DNA of 64,000 bases from DATKPA01 sp051955985 (GTDB lineage: Bacteria; Planctomycetota; Phycisphaerae; WQYP01), in NCBI GenBank assembly GCA_051955985.1, contig JBQCGD010000057.1, positions 1 to 64,000 of the forward strand, in the 5' to 3' direction. Below are positions 49,399-58,400 of this stretch, piece by piece. The notes beneath the pieces are model-generated. The model made no database searches and was not told the DNA's origin. It worked only from the letters and a program-made list of their open reading frames with translations. Position 1 is the stretch's first letter, and each line of letters opens with the position of its first letter. The position numbers and the translations under genes were made by a program.

Positions 49399-51129
49399 TT
49401 ACTTCACCTCGGCCATCTCCGGAATCGTTAGCCACGCCGCAAGCTGCTCCGGCGTGTGCCGGCTCAGGAACTGGCGGAACGTCTCATCCGAATCAATGCG
49501 GTTCGCCTTGTACGCTTCGGCGAGGTTGCGAATCGAATTCTGCACATAGTCCGCCGGCACCTTCTTGAGCGTCAGCGTCGCGAACTGAGGGTCCGCGCCC
49601 AGCGCCCCGCCCAGCAGGATGTTGTACGCCTCCGTCCCGCGCACGCCCCGGAAATTGCACACCACGCCCATCAACCCGATGTCCGCAATCTGGTACTGCC
49701 CGCACGAATTCGGGCAGCCCGTCACCGACACGAAGATCGGCGAATCGATCTCGCATTCCTCTTCGAGGAACTTCAGGATCTTCTGCGCCCGGTCCTTCGT
49801 CTCCACGATCGCCAGGTTGCAGAACTGCGTCCCGGTGCAGGAAATCAGGCTCGTCCGCCACAGCGGCGCGTGCGGCGTGAGCCCGGCGTCCGTCAGCTCC
49901 TTCACGATCGCGTCGAGCTTCTCCGTCGGGATGTTCGGCACAATGAGGTTCTGCTTGTTCGACAGGCGAATCTGCGCCTTGCCCGGCGCGGCGTATTTCT
50001 CCGCAATGTCGGCGACGAGCTTCATCTGCTCCGCCGTGATCCGCCCGCGCTCGATCGGAATGCCGATGTAATTCAGCCCCGGCTGCTTCTGCGGCCCGCT
50101 GCCCATGTGGTCGGTGTGCGGCGCATGCGTCGGGCCCACAATCGATTCATCATGCTCCAGCGTGAACCCCATCGTCTGTTCCAGCGTGTCGCGGAACTTC
50201 TGCCAGCCCCAGTCCGCCACGAGGTATTTCATGCGGGCCCGCGTGCGCTTCTCCCGGTAGCCATGGTCGCGGAAGATGTGCGCCACGCCCCGGGCCACCG
50301 CCGGCACCTGCTCTTCGCGGATGAACACGCGCAGCGATTGGGCGATGTACGGCTGTGTCGAAAGGCCGCCGCCGACCATGAGGCCGTAGCCGCGCTCCTC
50401 CGCCCCTGTCTGCGGGTTCTTCCGGATCACGCCGAACAGGCCGATGTCGTTGATCTGCGGCTGGTGGCAGTTCAGATGGCAGCCGGCAATCGATGTTTTG
50501 AACTTGCGCGGGAAATTCGAAAATTCCTTGTTCCCCTCGAGGAACATTTTGTTGATCGCCTGCACCGCCGGAGTCGGGTCGATCACTTCCGCCGCCAGCA
50601 ACCCCGCCATGGGGCAGCCGACGACATTGCGCGGCGTGTCGCCGCAGGCGAATTTCGTCACCAGCCCGACGTTCTGCAGCCGCGGAAGGATGTCAGCGAT
50701 CGATTCGATCGTCAGCCAGTGCAGCTGAATGCACTGCCGCGTGGTGATGTCGCCGAAGCCGCGCGAATACTGCGCCGAGATGGCGGCGATTTCGCGGAAC
50801 TGCGCCGGCGTCAGGATGCCGTTGGGAATGCGGATCCGCTGCATGAAGTGGCCGTTGTTCGGAAGCTGCTGGTAGATGCCGTACCAGCGCATCCGGATGA
50901 AGTCCTCTTCCGGAATAGCCGCCTGCTTCGCCGCCGCCGTCAGCTCCTCGCGGGTGCCGCCGGCCTTGAGGAAGTTCTCCGCCCGGCTCTCTTCGAGGGG
51001 GGGCACTTCGCTGCGGGCGTGGCGGAAAATGTCGTCCCAGACCTCCACCCCGTCCTTGGCGTGCTTCACCGCCTCGACCTTGTTCATCTTCTTCCCCCCG
51101 ACTTCCACGACGCCCTGTTCCGCTGCCAT
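49399..51129 (-). CDS. Ferredoxin-dependent siroheme nitrite/sulfite reductase
   Basis: A 576-residue assimilatory reductase of the NirA/Sir family, which makes a six-electron reduction of nitrite to ammonia or sulfite to sulfide. The siroheme/[4Fe-4S] ligands are Cys431, Cys437 ('CTGTQFC') and Cys472, Cys476 ('CPNSC'). The two pseudo-repeat halves are visible, with 'RQCIQLHWL' in the first half and 'LSNKQNLIVPNI' in the second. Nitrite versus sulfite preference cannot be decided from motifs; no nitrate reductase or cys genes are near. The upstream region holds palindromic TATAGGAA/TTCCTATA sites. GGAG precedes the start. Confidence 0.92.
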   Translation of the reverse strand: MAAEQGVVEVGGKKMNKVEAVKHAKDGVEVWDDIFRHARSEVPPLEESRAENFLKAGGTREELTAAAKQAAIPEEDFIRMRWYGIYQQLPNNGHFMQRIRIPNGILTPAQFREIAAISAQYSRGFGDITTRQCIQLHWLTIESIADILPRLQNVGLVTKFACGDTPRNVVGCPMAGLLAAEVIDPTPAVQAINKMFLEGNKEFSNFPRKFKTSIAGCHLNCHQPQINDIGLFGVIRKNPQTGAEERGYGLMVGGGLSTQPYIAQSLRVFIREEQVPAVARGVAHIFRDHGYREKRTRARMKYLVADWGWQKFRDTLEQTMGFTLEHDESIVGPTHAPHTDHMGSGPQKQPGLNYIGIPIERGRITAEQMKLVADIAEKYAAPGKAQIRLSNKQNLIVPNIPTEKLDAIVKELTDAGLTPHAPLWRTSLISCTGTQFCNLAIVETKDRAQKILKFLEEECEIDSPIFVSVTGCPNSCGQYQIADIGLMGVVCNFRGVRGTEAYNILLGGALGADPQFATLTLKKVPADYVQNSIRNLAEAYKANRIDSDETFRQFLSRHTPEQLAAWLTIPEMAEVK

Positions 51130-51573
51130 GACCGCTCCAGTGACAAACGCCCCGGGCCTTCGCGTTCACCCACTCGGGAACCCGCGCCAAGGCCTGCAAA
51201 TCGGGGCAAGTCCCCTACCCTATAGGAAAGCCGACCCCCTGTACAACCCCTTTGGACGGAATTCCTACTATTCCTATAGAAATTGTGGGGAAAGCCTCTC
51301 GCGTGCCCTTGGATGAGCCTGCTCTGGTAATCTGGAGAAACCTCCAGCCCCCAACTCGACGCGACTGAACATCCTTTCCCCTCAATTGCGGCACACAAAG
51401 AAACAGGAAATTCGTTCTTGCGATGGCCTCTACGCCCGGTTTCTACAGGGGTTTCCACCGCTGGGCAGAGCCCCTTTGCCACCCCTTTCCTCCCCACATT
51501 TATCGCTCAACCCCTCCCCGCCGCTGACCGATGATCAAAGGTCGAATTCCGTTCTCCCAGCCCGGAGGCCCCC
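51130..51573. other. Divergent promoter region (reductase and HTH-receiver gene)
   Basis: A 444-base spacer, unusually AT-containing around 51215-51300 where repeated TATAGGAA/TTCCTATA motifs lie. The rest (51310-51570) shows no gene or RNA that I recognise. The receiver gene has its own GGAGG ribosome-binding site at 51564-51568. Confidence 0.5.
51219..51279. promoter_or_regulatory. Putative operator: inverted TATAGGAA / TTCCTATA sites
   Basis: CCTATAGG (51219-51226, itself a palindrome) continues into TATAGGAA; its complement TTCCTATA is at 51271-51278, preceded by a partial TTCCTA at 51262-51267. They lie 90-150 bases upstream of the reductase start. This spacing and symmetry suggest binding of a dimeric regulator responding to nitrogen or sulfur; the regulator is unknown. 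Confidence 0.5.
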
Positions 51574-52158
51574 ATGGCCCGCAACAAAGAAGTCCTCACC
51601 ACCGGCGAAGTCGCCCGCATCTGCAAGGTCGCACCCCGCACCGTAACCAAATGGTTCGACTCCGGACAGCTCCGCGGCTACCGCATCCCCGGCTCCAAAG
51701 ACCGCCGCATCCCCATCACCCAGCTTGTCCGCTTCATGCGCCAGAACAACATGCCCCTCGACGGCATGCTCCACTTCACCAAGACCCGCGTCCTCATCGT
51801 CGATGACGAAACCGAAATCGTCGAAATGCTCCGCGACCTCCTCTCCCAGCAGACCAACTACGACGTCCACGTCGCCCGCAACGGCTTCGAGGCCGGCGTC
51901 GAAGCGGAGAAAATCAAACCCCACGCCATCCTGCTCGACATCAACCTCGGTGACATCAACGGCCGCGAGGTCTGCAAAACCGTCCGCGCCAACTCCGACC
52001 TCCAAATGACCAAGGTCATCGCGATGTCCGGCCACCTCTCCGATGATGAAGGCAAAGCCCTCACCCACGGCGGCGGCTTCGACGGCTATTTGAAAAAACC
52101 CTTCAGCATGCAAAGCGTCATCCAGGCGATCGAAGACGCCGTCGCCGTCGTTTACTGA
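51574..52158 (+). CDS. Excisionase-type HTH fused to a response-regulator receiver
   Basis: A 194-residue two-domain regulator with the DNA-binding part first. Residues ~6-60 are an excisionase/MerR-like helix-turn-helix ('LTTGEVARICKVAPRTVTKW', 'YRIPGSKDRRI'), and ~70-190 a CheY-like receiver with acidic pair Asp77-Asp78, phospho-acceptor Asp122 ('LLDINLGD'), Ser152 and Lys174 ('YLKKPF'). Most response regulators carry the receiver at the N-terminus, so the order is inverted. No histidine kinase is adjacent. GGAGG precedes the ATG. Confidence 0.88.
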   Translation: MARNKEVLTTGEVARICKVAPRTVTKWFDSGQLRGYRIPGSKDRRIPITQLVRFMRQNNMPLDGMLHFTKTRVLIVDDETEIVEMLRDLLSQQTNYDVHVARNGFEAGVEAEKIKPHAILLDINLGDINGREVCKTVRANSDLQMTKVIAMSGHLSDDEGKALTHGGGFDGYLKKPFSMQSVIQAIEDAVAVVY

Positions 52159-52186
52159 CCGCCAAAGCACAACGTTCGCACGCGCA

Positions 52187-52212
52187 GGTTAGCCGGCGGT
52201 TTTAACCGCCGC
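52187..52212. repeat. GTTTAGC-type hairpin overlapping a gene end
   Basis: GGTTAGC followed by the stem CGGCGGTT-TT-AACCGCCG (52194-52211). It supplies the last six codons and stop of the MBL-fold gene on the minus strand. Confidence 0.8.
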
Positions 52213-52998
52213 TTTCTCCTCGCGCGGAAACTCCGAAAAATCGTGATACCCAAAGCACGACACCCGCTCCCCGTGCTCCCGCAACACCCGCCCAATCTCC
52301 CCCAGCGATTTCACCCGCGCCGCATCATCATCCGCCCGCTGCTTTACCAATTCAAAAATCGGATGCTCCCGCGGCGTCGCCGGATCCAGTTCTGCCCGCA
52401 GGTAATACGCATCCCCCGCATGCAGCACCCAATGCCCCGGCGCATCCTCCACCGCCACCCCGCAATGCCCCCGCGTATGCCCCGGCAACGGCACCAGCAC
52501 CACCTGCACCGAAAGCGGCAACGGCAACAACCGCGCCCTGATCCCGAACCAATCCACCTCCGCCTCCCCCGCCGATTGCACCACCATCTGCGGCTTGTGC
52601 GCAAAATGCGTCAGCACATACCGCGGATTCCTCGACTCCACATTCGCCAACTCCTCCGCCGCCAGGTGCACCGCCGCGTGAGGAAAATCCGCCAATCCCC
52701 CCGTGTGATCCGGATCCGCATGCGTCAGCACGATGTCCGTCACCGCCGACGCCTCGACACCCGAATACTGCAGATGACGTATGGCCGTATCATCCTTTTC
52801 GAGCTGAAACCCCGCACCCTCGATCAGTGCTTTCCCCAACCGTTCCCGCGGGTGCAGGCAATCCATCAGCCCGATCCCGGTGTCGATCAGCACACACCGA
52901 TCTTCTTCCTGCAACAGAAGACAATGACACGCCGCCCGTGCCCCGGGCACCGCCGGCGGGACGATCACCCCACAATTCAAATGCCGCAAAACAACCAC
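52189..52998 (-). CDS. MBL-fold metallo-hydrolase
   Basis: A ~269-residue metallo-beta-lactamase-fold hydrolase. The metal motif is 'LTHADPDHTGG' (HxDxDH form: about His93, Asp95, Asp97, His98 from the chosen start), followed by 'PGHTRGHCGV' and 'HAGDAYY' for the later ligands. The GTG at 52998 is preferred because AAAGGAG lies exactly 5 bases upstream; a GTG at 53013 would overlap that site. The family is broad (glyoxalase II, lactonases, others) and the substrate is unknown. The C-terminal 'AAVKTAG' is encoded by a hairpin repeat. Confidence 0.83.
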   Translation of the reverse strand: MVVLRHLNCGVIVPPAVPGARAACHCLLLQEEDRCVLIDTGIGLMDCLHPRERLGKALIEGAGFQLEKDDTAIRHLQYSGVEASAVTDIVLTHADPDHTGGLADFPHAAVHLAAEELANVESRNPRYVLTHFAHKPQMVVQSAGEAEVDWFGIRARLLPLPLSVQVVLVPLPGHTRGHCGVAVEDAPGHWVLHAGDAYYLRAELDPATPREHPIFELVKQRADDDAARVKSLGEIGRVLREHGERVSCFGYHDFSEFPREEKAAVKTAG

Positions 52999-53103
52999 GC
53001 CCACTCCTTTCACCAGTTGTCACGTCACCGCGATGTATTCTGTTTATTCGTACAAATGCGATGTCCGTGCGCCGTAGCCGCATATATCCCCACCACCAGA
53101 TAT

Positions 53104-53304
53104 TCAGTGTTTTCCCCGGATAACGCGGACAACATGTCTTGGAAGTCGCTGTTCAAGGACAGGCTCTCCCTTAAACGCCCACGCGTCCATCGCGAGCTGC
53201 CACATCATCTCGATGCATTCTTCCGGCGACTTACCCGCAAGATCATTCTCCCGCCCCTGATCCTTCAACTTGCTCTTTCTTACAACAATATTCGCTCGGC
53301 TCAT
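53104..53304 (-). CDS. Small protein (66 aa), coupled to the upstream coiled-coil gene
   Basis: A 66-residue protein MSRANIVVRKSKLKDQGREN..., with 'SPEECIEMMWQLAMDAWAFK' (helical) and 'RLPRHVVRVIRGK' at the end. I recall short planctomycete proteins with a similar 'AWAFKGEPV...RLPRHVVRVIR' ending, of unknown function. Its ATG overlaps the TGA of the upstream gene (TGATG), supporting that it is real and co-translated. Confidence 0.65.
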   Translation of the reverse strand: MSRANIVVRKSKLKDQGRENDLAGKSPEECIEMMWQLAMDAWAFKGEPVLEQRLPRHVVRVIRGKH

Positions 53305-54029
53305 CACCGCACCAGCAAATACAGCGCAATCAACAAACTCAACCCCGCCATCAAAAACGCCCCGCCCACCATCCACCCCGCCCGGTTCTTGCTCTTCTCG
53401 ATCCATTCCTGCATCTGCATCGCCGACGCCGCGTAGCTGTCGCGCACCTGTTGCAGCGCATCGACCGCGTGGTTGTTCGCCAGTTGCAGCCGGTCGATCA
53501 TCATCGAAAACCGGTTGAACGATTCGACGAGCTGCCGGTCGATTTCGTTCCCCATTTCGATCTGCTCGCGGATGCTCTGCAGCATTTCCGCATGTTCCCC
53601 TTTCTTCGGTCCGATCGCCTGCACCACGTCGCTCACCTTGCGCTGCTGCTCCGCGTGCATGGAGAGCCGGTCGTTGATCATCTTGAGCATTTCCGCCTGC
53701 ATCTTGCTCGTCTGCGGCAGCGCTTCGGCCGCCGCGGGCAGGGTGCTCAGGCGCGAAAACAGTTCTTCCTGCCGCCGCGCCTGCCCATCCAGCGCCGCCC
53801 GCAGTTCCTGCACGGTGTTCAGCAGCGAATCGTACGACTGCTGCAATTTGTAATTGCCCGCCCCCGACATCGTTGTCGGGCCCACACGCCCCACCACGGC
53901 ATTGAGCCCCTCTTCCGCGCGCGCCATCGCCGCATCGCCCGCCCCCGCCTGCTGCGCGTACCCCTCGTAATCGACCAACGTCGGCTCCGACCCCCGAATC
54001 CACCGTTGCACACGTTCAACGAAGCCCAT
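53304..54029 (-). CDS. Tail-anchored coiled-coil protein
   Basis: A 241-residue protein starting MGFVERVQRWIRGSEPTLVD with a strong GAGGAG site 5 bases upstream. Residues ~35-205 are almost wholly helical with heptads (Gln/Glu/Leu-rich). A single C-terminal TM helix 'WMVGGAFLMAGLSLLIALYL' anchors it in the inner membrane with the coiled coil in the cytoplasm. It may organise the membrane or act as a receptor-like scaffold; no family was recognised. It is coupled to the 66-aa gene. Confidence 0.65.
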   Translation of the reverse strand: MGFVERVQRWIRGSEPTLVDYEGYAQQAGAGDAAMARAEEGLNAVVGRVGPTTMSGAGNYKLQQSYDSLLNTVQELRAALDGQARRQEELFSRLSTLPAAAEALPQTSKMQAEMLKMINDRLSMHAEQQRKVSDVVQAIGPKKGEHAEMLQSIREQIEMGNEIDRQLVESFNRFSMMIDRLQLANNHAVDALQQVRDSYAASAMQMQEWIEKSKNRAGWMVGGAFLMAGLSLLIALYLLVR

Positions 54030-54129
54030 AGAGCTCCTCAAAAAAGAAACCCCGTGCATTATACCATTTATCGTGCAGACCGCGCGATTGACTCCAGCGG
54101 CCCCGCGACTCGCCACGACCGCAACGCTC

Positions 54130-55167
54130 TCACGGGACCAGCCACCGCAAGTCCCGTTCTCCCAGGATGATGCGCTCCCGGGGCAAACGTCCGAGGTCAA
54201 ACCCCCGCAATACCTCCCCTGCGCTCATTTCGCGCAAAGAGTCCACCTGCCCGCTCCGCCACGCCGCCCACCCCACCACCTTTTCCGCCGGCACGCCACG
54301 CTCCCGGAACTGCGCAATCCGCGACTCCCCATGCCGCTTCGCCAGCCGCTTCCCATCCTCCCCAATCACCAGCGGCACGTGCGCAAACCGCGGCGGCTCC
54401 CAACCCAGCGCCCGATACAACAGAATCTGCCGCGGCGTGCTTGAGACCAGGTCATCCCCGCGCATCACCAAATCAATCCCCATCGCATGGTCATCCACCA
54501 CGCACGCCAACTGGTACGCCGGCGTCCCATCGAAGCGGGTGAGCGGAAAATCCCCCACCTCCCCCGCCACATCAAACCCCTGCACCCCCGCCACAGCATC
54601 CTCAAACGCCACGACCCCCGGCTCCACCCGCAGGCGCCAGCACACCTTTCTGCCGGTCTCCTCAAAAACCGCCCGCTCCATCCCCGCCAGGTTGTCGGCT
54701 CTAAAGGTTGCCTGTTGCCCTTTGGCCCTGCAGGTCCCCGGATACCGCAGAATTCCCTCCCCCTCGTGCGGCGCACTGGCACTCCCTGCAACGCTCGCCG
54801 CAATATCCGCCCGCGTGCAAACACACGGATACACCCGCCCCGCCGCCCACAACCGCTCCAATACCTCCCGATACCCGTCCAGCCGCTGCGATTGCACCAC
54901 CACCCCCGAATCAAGGTTTTGCGCACCAGGTTTTGCGTCTCGCGTTTCCCCATACCCATCCCACTCCATCCCCAGCCATCGCAAATCCGCATACGCCTGC
55001 TCGACGCTTTCCGGTTTCGCCCGCCCCGCATCCAGATCTTCCATGCGCATGTAAATTCGCGCCCCCGCCTGCCGGGCCGTCCACCATGTCAGCAGGAACG
55101 TCCGGGCATGCCCCAGGTGCAGCGCCCCCGTCGGACTCGGAGCCAGCCTTGTGTGCAAAAACGGCAT
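54130..55167 (-). CDS. gluQ: Glutamyl-Q tRNA(Asp) synthetase
   Basis: A 345-residue GluRS-like enzyme lacking the anticodon domain; it attaches glutamate to queuosine at position 34 of tRNA-Asp. The class I signature 'HLGH' is at 17-20, the zinc site Cys115, Cys117, Tyr142, Cys146 ('CVC...YPGTC') is that of GluQ, and the KMSKS equivalent is 'KRLAKR' (273-278). 'RMEDLDAGRA' and 'VMRGDDLVSSTPRQILLYRA' are typical. The start at 55167 places the catalytic N-terminus 'HTRLAPSPTGALHLGH' at the front. A discriminating GluRS is ruled out by length. Confidence 0.92.
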   Translation of the reverse strand: MPFLHTRLAPSPTGALHLGHARTFLLTWWTARQAGARIYMRMEDLDAGRAKPESVEQAYADLRWLGMEWDGYGETRDAKPGAQNLDSGVVVQSQRLDGYREVLERLWAAGRVYPCVCTRADIAASVAGSASAPHEGEGILRYPGTCRAKGQQATFRADNLAGMERAVFEETGRKVCWRLRVEPGVVAFEDAVAGVQGFDVAGEVGDFPLTRFDGTPAYQLACVVDDHAMGIDLVMRGDDLVSSTPRQILLYRALGWEPPRFAHVPLVIGEDGKRLAKRHGESRIAQFRERGVPAEKVVGWAAWRSGQVDSLREMSAGEVLRGFDLGRLPRERIILGERDLRWLVP

Positions 55168-55440
55168 CCTCACCCCGTCCAGTATAACGCATGGGAAGAT
55201 GCCCGCAGCCGGTGTGCTTCCGTCACCCTTTGGGCAAGCGTAAGAAGCCGCGAAAACCGTTCGCAAGTGACTCATGAGCAGTACCTTTTTCTTGCATTAA
55301 GTCCTTGCGTAACAATCGCTACTCTGCTTATGTTACCGGGGTGGCGGAGCGGCTGTGCAACACGGCAGCTTCAATTCTGTTCCCCCTTCCTGATGGCGGG
55401 GTCTGATCGTATTAAACATCTTGTTCGTGGGAGTTCCGGA

Positions 55441-58400
55441 ATGTCGATCTCTTCGCTGCTGTTCGAACGCGCTCGCAACCATCTTCATCTGAATCGTGAA
55501 CGCGCCCGTCTCGCCCAGGCTTTCTCCCTCCCACGCGCCACACCACGCCCCGCAAAATCCCGCCGCCCTTCCTTCTCCACCGTCGAGCAACTTGAACAAC
55601 GCACCCTGATGGCCGCCACCTGGACCGCCCTTACCCACCCCGCCCCGGGCCAGGTCACCGCCATGTACCTCCTGCCCGACGGCCGCGTCCTCGCTCAGGG
55701 CGGGCCGCAGCAGATCAGCAATCGATGGGAAATCCTCACCCCCGACGCCCAGGGCCACTACGTCGACGGCACCTGGTCCTCTGCCGCCTCCTCCAATTAC
55801 GCACGCCTTTTCTACTCCTCGCAGATCCTGCAGGATGGCCGTCTCTTCGTCGCCGGCAGCGAATACGATGAAAACATTTCGTCCGGACCGCCGTTCAACA
55901 ATCCCACCGCCGTCACCAAGAATGCCGAAATCTACAACCCCCTGACCAACACCTGGACCATGCTCCCGAACCAGAATTTTGGCGCGCTTTTCGACTGCGC
56001 CTCCGAAATCCTCCCCGATGGCCGAGTGCTCATGGTCCCCGTTGAACCCGCCACGCCCTTCGGCACCCTCATCTATGACCCTCAGACCAACACCTTCACC
56101 GCCGGCCCCGCGCAGCTTCGTGGCATCAATGCCCCAGCCCTCTCCGGCGATGAGGAAGGCCTTGTCAAACTCCCCGACGGCAGCATCCTCACCGTCGACG
56201 GCGCCCACACCTCCGAACGCTACATCCCCTCACTCAACCAATGGGTCAACGACGGCCCGGTCCCCGTGAATCTCTATGACCTCAACAGCGACGAAATCGG
56301 CGCCAGCGCCCTGCTCCCCAATGGAAAGGTCATATGGTTTGGCGGTACTGGCAGAACTGCCATCTACACCCCCTCCGGCAATAACAACCCCGGTACTTGG
56401 ACTACAGGTCCCACCATTCCGGGCGGCAAAATCGCCGAGGACTCCCCCGCCACCGTCCTCGCCGATGGCAACGTCCTCTTCATGGCGAGTGCCTCTGAAG
56501 AGGCGGCCGGCACCTTCTATCTCTACAACCCCATCACCAACACCATCACCACCACCACCCAGATCCCCAGCTTCCTCGATCCCCCCTTCGTCTCCCGCTT
56601 CCTCAACCTCCCTGACGGCACCATCCTCACCTGCCACACCGACTCCCAACTCTACATCTACAACCCGAACACCCCCGCCCTCGCCGCCGCCGCCCCAGTC
56701 CTTTCCAGTATTGTCCGCAACACCGGCGGCACTTTCACTGCCAGCGGAACCAACTTCAATGGCATCAATGAAGGCTCGTCCTACGGCGACGACGCCCAGA
56801 TGTCCACCAACTACCCGCTCATCCGGCTCACCAGCGGCTCCAACGTCTACTACGCCAGAAGCTTCGGCTGGAACATGACCGGCGTCGTCACCGGCGACGC
56901 CCCGGCCTTCACGAACTTCTCCCTCCCCGCCAATCTCCCCCAGGGCGCCTACCAGCTCCAGGTGGTCACAAACGGCGTCGCCTCGAACGCGATGACCTTT
57001 ATCAACCGCCCTGACGCCACCCCCACGCTTGTCTTCACCCAGCAGCCCACCGGCGGCTTGCCTCTTCGCCCCCTCGCCCCCTTCACCGTTACTATCGAGG
57101 ATCAATACGGCGACATCTACGGCGGCTTTAATTCGCCCATCACCCTCACCGTCGCCTCCGGCCCCGGCACCATCGGCGGTACCTTCACTGTCTCCGCCGT
57201 CGACGGCGTCGCCACCTTCAGCAACGTCACCCTCAGTGCCGCCGGCACCTACACCCTCGCCGCCTCCGATCCGGCCGACAACGTCTTCAACATCCTTTCC
57301 GACCCCTTCACCGTCCAGCCCGGCCCCACACAGCTCGTCTTCACCAGCCAGCCCGCCACCTCCATCGCCGGCCAGCCGATCGCCGGCCCCGTCACCGTCA
57401 CGCTCCAATTCGCCAACGGCACCGTCGTCGATGATAACACCGCCATCACCCTCGCCGTCGCCTCCGGGCCCGGCGGTCTCAATGGCAACGTGACCATCCC
57501 GCTCGTCCACGGCGTCGCTACCTTCAACGCCGCCAACATCACCGTCGCCGGCACCTACACCCTCTCCGCCACCGATCCGCTCGACAATATCGTCGCCACC
57601 TCCAACAGCTTCCTCGTCAACGCCGCCGCCGCCGCTACTCTCGCCTTTGAACAGCCCATCACCGGCGCCATCGCCGGCAGCCCCATCTCCCCCGCCGTCC
57701 TCGTCGCCATCGAAGACGCCTACGGCAACGTCATCTCCAGCAGCAACGCCAACATTACCATCGCCGTCAGCAGCGGCCCCGGACTCCTCGCCGGCTTCAC
57801 CTCCGCCACCACCTCCAGCGGCGTCGCTGCCTTCAACAACCTCGTCCTCACCACCGCCGGAAACTACACCCTCACCGCCACCGATGCCGCCGACAACTTT
57901 GTCGGCACCTCCAACACCTTCACCCTCAGCCCCGGCGCCGCCGCCAACCTCGCCTTCCTCCAGGCCCCCTCCACCCTCACCGCCGGCCAGCTCTTCGCCC
58001 CCGCCGTCAGCGCCGTCCTCACCGACGCCTTCGGCAACGTCGCCACCAACAATGTCTCCAACATCTCCATCGCCGTCGCCAGCGGGCCCGGCGCCATCCT
58101 CGGCGCCACCACCGTCCCCGTCGTCAACGGCATCGCCAACTTCAACGACATCACCATCAAAAAAGCCGGCACCTACCAGCTCGTCATCAACGACGGCGGC
58201 CTCGGTCCCGTCACCTCCTCCGCCTTCAACGTCAACGCCGGTCCCCCCTCCCAGGCCGTCTTCCTCCAGCAGCCCAGCGCCATCACCTCCGGCACCAGGT
58301 TCAACCTCGTCATGCAGATCGAAGATGCCGCCGGCAACTTCATCGGCAACAGCAACGCCCCCGTCCACCTCTCCCTCGTCGGCGCACCACGCGGTGCTAA

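Noticed and set aside
54487..55440. N-terminal extension of the kelch protein across the gluQ locus
   Set aside because: The frame is open only because of base bias; it is antisense to gluQ, Pro/Arg-rich without motifs, and the export motif lies just after the ATG at 55441.
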